This document shows positions 56,882 through 64,000 of a stretch of DNA of 64,000 bases, one piece after another; position 1 is the stretch's first letter, and each line of letters begins with the position of its first letter. Position numbers and translations under genes: made by a program. This stretch comes from Paramarasmius palmivorus (taxonomy: Eukaryota > Basidiomycota > Agaricomycetes > Agaricales > Marasmiaceae). The notes beneath the pieces were generated by a model that was given only the letters and a program-made list of their open reading frames with translations, was not told the DNA's origin and ran no database searches. The DNA is taken from positions 42,583-106,582 of the forward strand of contig JAYKXP010000149.1 of the NCBI GenBank assembly GCA_037176845.1, in the 5' to 3' direction.

Positions 56882-59800
56882 CTATCGATCATCTAGAAGT
56901 GCAAATCAAAATGTCGCTACCGTAAAACTTTCTCTATTCCATCTCTTTCCCTCTCAATTTTTTTTGTACATATAGTTCAGATACCAAATTTACAGCCCAG
57001 TAACTCTCAGAATTTTACAAGGGACATGGGTCGATGCCAGGCCTTGCCGACGAGACCCTCGAAAACACGTAGAAGTGCAAAGTGACATAACTGTGACCAT
57101 CAGAGCCGCGTCAACTTGCCGAAGGTTGCCGAAACGCCCACTTGACCAAACCGCGCATGTATTTCTGCATATCCATTGTGCACCCTACAGAGACGGTAAC
57201 AATTTATATTCTAATAGTTGATATGGTAGTACTAGAACTATAACATATGGTAAGATTCACAATGAATGCCTGATCAATCAAGAAATGAGTGAAGTAATTC
57301 AAGTTTCGGTAGCGTTCATGCATTATTCACGCGTGCAGGAGTTATATCTCCAAGAGCGTTGCGAGTCGGACTTGGGGAAGGGAACGCCTGTTGGGATTGA
57401 GCTGATAATCGTGGTCGTTGCGAAGGTGGTGACACTTCATCAACATCCGGGCCTTGCTTTCTTTTCCGTGGAAACAGCACGGCATAACGCGGGTCTAATA
57501 CAAGTGTATTGTTCCCGTCAAAATGGCTGCGAATACGTTTCAACAGGGCCGGTTTGAGTCCTGACTCATCGAGAGATAGGTGATAGCAGAGATCCTGAAG
57601 GTCCGGAACCTTGAGCTTAGCAAAGGGCTCAGTAAATGTTCGTGTACCTCTCTCCATCCGGGCAGGAGCATCAGGTGCATTTCTGGCTGAGAATAAAGCC
57701 ACATAGTGACTATCATTGCGGAGGAGAGGATGCAAATCAAAATGATCATTGATTCGTCCAACCATGATGGACCTGGTACCGGTCTCCAGTATATCAAGGT
57801 TCCAGCAAACGTTACGGAGGTCCTGTGAGTTGAGTTTGGACATGGGTTGCTTGAAGACCATGTTTCCCCTCCCGATTTCTTCGCGAAGCTTACACACAGA
57901 TACAGCATGCGCTTCCCTTTGATGCTGCTTCTGTTGAGTCTTTTCTTTCCGTTCTGCTCTCTCCTTAGCTTGTTCTTCTGCTGCTGCTCGACCTTCGGCT
58001 GATGTAGTGATGGATGCGTAGACATTGACAGTGCGATCCTTGCCACCTTTCCTCCGTTTCTTGGCATTCAATTGACCTTTCAGTTTCTTCGCATAATTCC
58101 CAAGTACAACAATATGTGAGCGAGTGTTATCGGTGAATGATTGCAGGTTATCAACAATGTCCTTGGCGTCAGAAATCATATCGCAAAGCTTGTTGGCATC
58201 CATGGACTTGATATCATGGTGGAATGTTGGCGAGGAAAAGAGAGTAGTAATATCGGTAGTCTCATCATCAGACTGGTCCGAATCACTGGTATCTGGAACG
58301 TAATCCTCATCTTCTGTGTCAGAAGGAGCAAGTGGACCCGGTAGTCGATGATCCTCATCTTCGGAATCCATGTCAGTATCATGCTCGCTAACGGGCGTCC
58401 CATTGATGAGAGAAAGGGTAGAAGACGGAAGATCTAGAAGTGTAGAGGATGCAACACTAGGTGCAAAGTCTTTGTCCGTGAAAGCCTTGCGATCAACTTG
58501 TGGTGATCCAGATGAGACATCAATTCCTGAGCGGTGAAACGCCTTCTGGATGGTCTCAGTTTTGAACGCCTGGTTCCTTGTCACCATGTACACTCTTGGC
58601 ACGTCACGTATCGTCATGAAATGGCCCTCTTGTTCCCGAAACTTCTGAACATTTTTGTGCCACAAGCTCTTTAATGGACCAAAGGCACCCACATCACATG
58701 GCTGCAGTCGATGAGTGGTGTGAGGAGGTAGTTTGTAAAGAGTTATATTGTTTTTCTGTGCGAGATCAATGACTTCGAGACTATTGTGGGAGTTGTGACC
58801 GTCGAACATGAGAACAATAGGGAATCGTGGGTCGGCGTGTGAGCATGCGGAATGAAACATTTTTCAAACCACATCCGATACACGTTCTCGTTAGTCCATC
58901 CTGTCTCGGTACTAGCAAATCTATAATAAGCAGGCATAAGTTTGAGTAATGATCAGGCAGAAGGTCACCTACAAAAGTTCTGGATACTCGGCAAGAAACC
59001 ATTCCGCACAGAAAAGTTTTCCGGCAAAGACGAAACATGGTAACACTGGTGCAGATCCATCTGCGCAAACACACTCCAAAAGAGTGATCAACTCCAGGTC
59101 GTCACTTTGAAGCCTGTACTTGGAACGATCATCTTTCCCGAAGAAAAAGAGTTCCTTTGAGTGTTTCCGTGTGCCGCATGCCTGTACACCGATCTCGTCT
59201 GTGTTGAGAAGGTTCCGAGTGGGGAAAGGAACAGCAACCTTGCGAGGAATGATCAGGCTGATAAACGTGCTCTGGAGTAGATCCAGGTGATGCATAACAA
59301 CCGGCTGATTGAAAGCTTGCACTCGTATAGGATCAAGGCTTGTTCCATGACCAATGGTGATCTGTGAGTGACGTGCAAGATAACTGCGTATCCAACTGTC
59401 AGATGGCCAGCGTCTGGCGAGATCAAAGACAAGTGCAGCCAGTAGTTCTTTTCCAACAGGATCTCCAGTTGTTCCCCACCAAATAATCCAGTCCTCTACA
59501 CATTTCTCCTGCTCAGGTGACAGTAATTGCTGGCTGGCATGTGCAAATCTGCGGTCTTTTGTCTCTCCAGACATTCGTCTTCGAATTGTGGCAGACTTTT
59601 TTGGAATATCCAACTGACTGGCAGCATCTTCAGCACTGGAGTATATTCCACTGACAATCCCATCAATTGCTTCCTGGATGTTTGCCTCTGCCACGTCTGC
59701 TTGTTTACCCTTCTTGATGTACTGCTTCACAAGGCCCATCCCGATTATTCAGAAATAAAGAGTGAAAATAGGGAAGTAATAAGATATTGAGGTGTGCTCC

Positions 59801-60313
59801 CGCGCATCTGCTCGCAGGGGCGAGGAGCGGATGGCGCAATGAATGTTGAGCACAAGTGAGATGAAATCAATCAACAAAACGCGCGCGCGCATTTGCCGCA
59901 AACACGGCAGCGGAGTTTAAAAAATCTTAGCCTGACTTCAGACCAGTACTCTTCCTCGACTTTGCATAGCATCGCAAAGTCAAAGTTCTGTTTCGGCATG
60001 GTACAGAACTCAAGATAAATGGTTTCCCAATGTACTGACCAGGTCTGGTGAGGTTCCGAGTACAAAAGCTTTCCAAATGACACCCGGAACACCTTGTCAC
60101 GTCCGAAAACCCGTCAAATTTAATAAGACAGAAATTACTATAGTCCCGACTCTCTTTATTCACTAAATCTGAGTACGCAAACATTTAGATATAGGTGTAC
60201 GCTATCTACAAAAAAATTGTGAAGGGAAAGCATTCAGAATTGATGTGGGGAGGAAGGCTTTACTACGAAATTTGCACTTCTAGAATGACTTTGCACTTCT
60301 AGATGATCGATAG
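56882..60313. mobile_element. Pogo-like (Tc1/mariner superfamily) DNA transposon, 3432 bp
   Basis: Perfect 24 bp terminal inverted repeats, CTATCGATCATCTAGAAGTG then CAAA, at 56882-56905 and 60290-60313. TA target duplications lie at 56880-56881 and 60314-60315. The paralogous site at about 38895 has a single TA and no insert. A second partial copy of the terminal motif (TTTGCACTTCTAGA) lies about 20 bp inside the right end. The element contains one transposase gene on the minus strand and a short GC dinucleotide run at 59880. The intact TIRs suggest recent insertion. Confidence 0.9.
57316..59739 (-). CDS. Pogo-type DDE transposase with C-terminal SAP-like repeats (frameshifted)
   Basis: Exon 1 (59739-58973) has an N-terminal HTH region (IQEAIDGIVSGIYSSAEDAA), a CENP-B-type second HTH (LSPEQEKCVEDWIIWWG to WIRSYLARHS) and the first catalytic Asp in LLNTDEIGVQ. 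A 52 nt intron (58921-58972) joins in phase to FASTETGWTNENVYRMWFEK. Between about 58860 and 58810 the frame must shift to reach the second Asp, FDGHNSH, and the third, QPCDVGAFGPLK. The downstream frame (to 57316) has an acidic stretch, a Lys/Gln-rich helix, and two SAP-like units, LNSQDLRNVCWNLDI... (residues about 343-375 of that frame) and LKVPDLQDLCYHLS... (416-448). All three catalytic Asp codons are present. One indel inactivates the gene as written. Confidence 0.8.
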
Positions 60314-60315
60314 TA

Positions 60316-61590
60316 TGGGAAGTGATTACAGCACACTAATGTAAAAGGAAAAACGAGTGACAGTGGGAGCGGTTTTCATCTTCTTAGGTTCTTTCGTCTT
60401 CGGGAATGACCATTTTGCGCTATCCATCAGCTACCCTCGCATCACAGCAAGACAAAGAACGTACCGTAAGCCAATTAACCATATCCCATCCATTCGTTTG
60501 ATGACCAATACACGCGAAGCGACCGCAGATAGGATGATCCATCCCTTCGAGCTAAAACGCGTCCTTGGGGCTGCCTGTCGAGTGCAAGACGAGCGGAAAG
60601 GCGAAAGCCGCACGGGAGTATTCAAAGGCCGGGCGTGCGTAGAAGAGCGAACGCGTTGAGATGTAGTGCAAAGGATAATAAGCGCGCGCGTTGGCGTTTG
60701 GGAAGCAAGAGGTATGAGAGCATCGACCTTTGCTTGTATTGGATGGGCGGTGGGATCGAGCAAGGATAAAAGAGATCAGCAGATGCGGGTTAATAGTGCC
60801 GTCTTCGGTGCCGTTTTCAAGGAACGTCAGCTTCTAGTATCGCATATATAGGAACTACGAACGTACCATGAAGACTGTCCAGCCCTTCTAGCAGTATCGA
60901 CGTCAGTATCCATCGACTCGTCCTGACAGTCTATGAACGGATGACAAGTGATGATGGGGAGGTGTACGCACCGCCGAGGGTACTTCATTGAGCCCCGAAC
61001 ATGGTGTTCGTGTCGAAGATGCAAGTCGCGTAGTAGATGGGTGCATTAGGATAGTTTGTTGACCGTTTTCCTCTGGCGTAGTAGAGTCGGAGAATAGCTT
61101 GTCCTATCGCAGGTCCATATTGAACCTACGACCGATCTGACCTCAGGAGAGGAGTTTGGGAGTAATGGCTTCTCTGGATCGCAGGGGGTGAAAGTCGTCT
61201 TTAGCCTGTTGAGTGGGATGTGCGGGGAGTCAAAGAGGAGGAGAGTGAGACGTACCAGCGTCCCAGTAGCGTCCCAACCGAAAATATGGTCTTGCGGTGG
61301 CCCAGGTATGTCCCATATATCAGCGCATCCTTTCTTAGTCTGACCACCAGATAAAGCTGTACTCATCAGATAAGGGGAAAAAGAGCAAAGAGCAAATGCG
61401 TACCATCGCGTCTATGACAAGCTGGCTATCTTTGAGTTGAGGTAAGAGTATCCAAGTCCTTGATGACAAGCTCTCTGGAGAGCGAGAGGAGCAACATCGT
61501 CGTCGGTGAAAGAGAAAAAACTGCCACGTGGCTTTCGAAACAGCGATCGTCTGACGTCATGTTAGTAGGCGCGCGCCTCTTGACCACAAC
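60316..61590 (-). pseudogene. Family-B gene remnant, copy 10
   Basis: TGACGTCA is at 61552-61559, GCCACGTGGC at 61523-61532 and the ATG at 61497 (26 bp). Exon 1 of about 94 nt ends at a GTACGC donor at 61403. An exon 2-like frame reads KKGCADIWDIPGPPQDHIFG WDATGTL up to a GTACGTC donor near 61255. Further GTAC donor relics occur near 60867 and 60463. It corresponds to copy 6 but keeps the palindrome and ATG. Function unknown. Confidence 0.45.
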
Positions 61591-62405
61591 GAAAGATCTC
61601 GCATTCAAGAATCTCAGCATCATATCATAGCTGAAGGGTTACGACAAGTACCACCTTGTGACCCAAACATTAGTCTTTATCCACCCCTGGACGCCAGGAC
61701 AGAATAATGTGCGTTTCTCCGGTTCGTGTCAACAAGAACAATTGACATCTGTGACTTAAGATCCCGCAACAGCCCGTCATACTTGAAAACACAAGAAAGT
61801 CTTCAAGTCTCGAGCTCATCATTGACTTTTCCGAACTCTCAGGCATCAATTATTGCAATTATAACAAACGCTAATCCAAACGCGGATTTAAACGCGTCGC
61901 CGAGACCACTGTTCTACCAGTAGATCATGGATCAGGCTACTACGCCTTACTTTAATTTATCGTGGAGTCGCTATATCTCAAAGTTGAACCATTGTGGATG
62001 ACTTCCTCCGTAAGTTCATTTATTTTACGCCTCTTCTGCGCTTTCTCATCCAGTATCAGTAAGGAATAGTCAAACCCTGAAAATCCCTATGCTAATACAC
62101 GACTTCTGGTAAGCCTCTGCTCTTTCGATGAATTATGACACTTTTTTGATACTATAAAAATCAACGATCCGGTGAATCAAGTGGTTGGGCACGCGTTTCT
62201 ATAGTGTTCGGTGTTATTGCTTATGTTCAGACTTTCTTCATCCTTAGGCATTCGTTCAGGATGCACCGTCAAGACAGTAATCTTGCAATAATCACAGTCT
62301 GGAGCATCAGCTATGCGATAATGGCCCATTCACGTGGAACCATTACACGATGCCATCGAGTCGATATTATTATTAGGGAAGATTGGCGCCTATGTTTTGC
62401 AAGAC
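61591..62405. other. Duplicated non-coding sequence
   Basis: Parallels 40171-41763 with deletions; for example the open frame at 41299-41535 has no counterpart here. No gene is supported. Confidence 0.4.
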
Positions 62406-62452
62406 TGTGACACCGTGACAAATAGCCTCTTGAACTTAAACCGCCATCATTT
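62406..62452 (+). promoter_or_regulatory. F-box family promoter block (diverged)
   Basis: GTGACACCGTGACAAAT, GCCTCTTGAACTTAAACC and GCCATCATTT, about 60 bp before the ATG at 62512. Confidence 0.5.
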
Positions 62453-62511
62453 CAATTCTCCTACTCTCAAGAGCGTTGACTTATTCACCACTCAGTGTCG
62501 CCATCCCCTTC

Positions 62512-63681
62512 ATGTACGAACAGACTCGGCCGGAAGCTCGACCCTTGGTCAATTCATTGCCACCAGAAACCCTTTCCGTCATCTTCCTGCTCACCGATGT
62601 CCAATTCCACTCATCTCTCAGTTCCAGATCCAAACGTCTATTTTCAGCAACTGGGACTCCTACTCGGACTCATTTGGGTCTCATCTGGGTAGTGTATGCT
62701 GTTACTGGAGAGATGTGTCCTTGAGGACACCAGCGCTCTGGGCTTCGATTTTCATAGAGATAGCGGCATGTAGGCCTCCATCCGTTGCTCTAGAATACAT
62801 CAACATGCATCTCAAACGCTCGAAATCATTTCCGCCTCAATGACCTTGCATTTCGATGATCGAACTTTCAATTTTGATCAGTGCCTCGAGTTTATACAAC
62901 AACCCAACACTCCTAATCCCGACGCACCCTTTCCGCCCAGTTTTCACTTCCTCGAAAGCATAATTCAACATGCTGAACGCATCCGTCATCTCGCTCTTCA
63001 CATGCGACCATTCTTATCAACGCATCCGATCTCTGGCTCCGGTTCTTGTTTGCATTTCGGGAGCGATTCCACAATCTCAATCATCTTGTAAATGCTCCGA
63101 GCCCGAACGACAAGCTATGCGACTTCCTTGACGCATTCTCTGCCTCTCCATTACACAGCATCGGATTCTACATCGGTACCGTCATTTATGATTCAAAAAC
63201 TGGAAACCTTCCCTATTCCCAGCTTACCAACATTGTAATCAGAAACACTGATTCATCCGTCGGCATTGACATACTCACCGATTCACCCTTGCTCCGTAAC
63301 GCCACCTTTGATTTGAACCAAAGCTCTCCACACCCAAACATCTAAACCATTCCTGTGCTCGCACACTTGCAATCCTTGGACATGCAGATATTGGTCCAGT
63401 CCCCTACTCACGACGAGTATATCGACTTCATTAATCTCCTCACTTGTCCCGCATTGACACGTCTATCATTTGCAATATTCCGGCGGAGTTCTACGTCGAT
63501 TGCAGAGTTGGATCTGACGGGTTTCGCGCAAGCGTTATCTGCTTTTGCCATTCGATCGCCAGCGATTTATCAGTTCTTAGGCAGCTGGAAGGAAAGGCAG
63601 TTAGGATTTGGTGAAACCGTGACGGTAGGTATGATATATAACCATAGGATGCCTGAAAGCAAAGAAATCTGTCGTCGGTAG
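62512..63681 (+). pseudogene. F-box gene with several frame breaks, right copy
   Basis: The start MYEQTRPEARPLVNSLPPET and helix 1 LSVIFLLTDVQFHS are in one frame. SDSFGSHLGSVCCYWRDVSL to LKRSKSFPPQ is in a second. The LRR-like region continues as LHFDDRTFNFDQCLEFIQQP, then shifts near 63040 to FRERFHNLNHLVNAPSPNDK and SQLTNIVIRNTDSS. A stop lies at 63343. Codons after it (LAHLQSLDMQILVQ to FAQALSAFAIRSPAIYQFLG) remain recognisable to about 63600. Order and content match a full F-box protein, so this is a decayed gene, better preserved than its duplicate at 41886. The C-terminal family tag is not seen. Confidence 0.7.
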
Positions 63682-64000
63682 CCGGTGGATTCTGAAAGTA
63701 TCTTATTGTCGCTCAAAGATCCAATCTTCATTTATACCCTGACGTTTATAGCCCACTTACACGCGCTCCAGTAATGCAGCGCAGCCGCGTTCTGTCCTAG
63801 TGATTACCCCATTCCACTGACAATGAATGTTGTACTTCACTACGATATCGACATTCTCCCAGGTTTTTATGAACTGATGCCAACTTAGATATGATGCATA
63901 TATCGTTGATTTTGTTAGGTCTTATGTGCATACAGGACATATGGCGTAGTATTGCGAACCCATGAAAGGGGATAACAAGGTAGAACCTTTGGGGCTCTCG
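63682..64000. other. Window end, nothing recognised
   Basis: No gene or repeat recognised. Confidence 0.35.

Larger units (their letters stand above)
49753..62945 (+). repeat. Segmental duplication, right copy
   Basis: Same order and orientation as 30853-42300. Main differences are a deletion of about 660 bp inside the NACHT gene near 55360, a 3432 bp transposon at 56882-60313, and a longer surviving F-box relic at the right end. The left edge abuts the truncated tRNA and APH fragments. Confidence 0.8.

Noticed and set aside
57540..58067. 175-codon minus-strand frame inside the transposon
   Set aside because: Overlaps the transposase C-terminal frame, which has acidic, Lys/Gln-rich and SAP-like segments; this one is a shadow.
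58176..58403. Short hydrophobic frame in the transposon
   Set aside because: An out-of-frame reading of the Asp/Glu/Ser-rich transposase linker.
59878..59890. GC dinucleotide run as a regulatory or Z-DNA element
   Set aside because: Only about five to six repeats, with nothing else to support a function.
1..64000. CRISPR arrays, operons, riboswitches or phage genes
   Set aside because: No regular spacer-repeat pattern or prokaryotic gene organisation; introns and gene families are fungal.

Overview
The window is eukaryotic nuclear DNA from a filamentous basidiomycete, most likely an Agaricomycete. The signs are 47-60 bp GT-AG introns, an expanded F-box/LRR-like family, NACHT NTPases with Asn/Gly-rich leaders, an Agaricomycete-type aminoglycoside-phosphotransferase-like gene, a pogo-type transposon, MITE-like elements and an intron-bearing tRNA-Asp. 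No operons, CRISPR arrays or other prokaryotic features were seen. I do not attempt a genus call.

Layout. 0-2.2 kb: a small coding remnant, then an inverted repeat enclosing telomere-like and C-rich sequence. 2.1-26 kb: an F-box array with one intact + strand gene, four intact - strand paralogues and two broken + strand copies. The array is interleaved with an APH-like kinase gene, a tRNA-Asp, a foldback element and repeated non-coding blocks. 26-30.8 kb: decayed repeats, a 274 bp MITE-like insertion, an Asn/Gly/Ser-rich small ORF and an unrecognised hydrophobic gene. 30.85-42.3 kb and 49.75-62.95 kb: two direct copies of one large segmental duplication. Each copy carries decayed family-B modules, a NACHT gene and an F-box relic. 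A 3.4 kb pogo-like transposon sits only in the right copy; the left copy keeps the empty TA site. Between the copies lie a decayed module, an unrecognised pseudogene, and a chimeric junction of F-box gene, half APH gene, half tRNA and duplication edge.

Two patterns run across the whole window. (1) Nine F-box starts, intact or broken and on both strands, carry the same short promoter block 60-110 bp upstream of the ATG; a tenth start has only its 3' half. (2) A decayed, unrecognised gene family ('family B', about ten copies, all on the - strand) has a conserved start region with a CCACGTGG palindrome. In the eight copies that keep an ATG this palindrome lies 26-34 bp upstream of it (26-29 bp in seven), often with a TGACGTCA box further upstream.

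Functionally the window looks like a fast-evolving accessory region. F-box proteins are expected to select substrates for SCF ubiquitin ligases, and NACHT proteins are STAND NTPases linked in fungi to non-self recognition. Most of the rest is decayed duplicates and mobile DNA. All calls come from reading sequence by eye; no database search was run.
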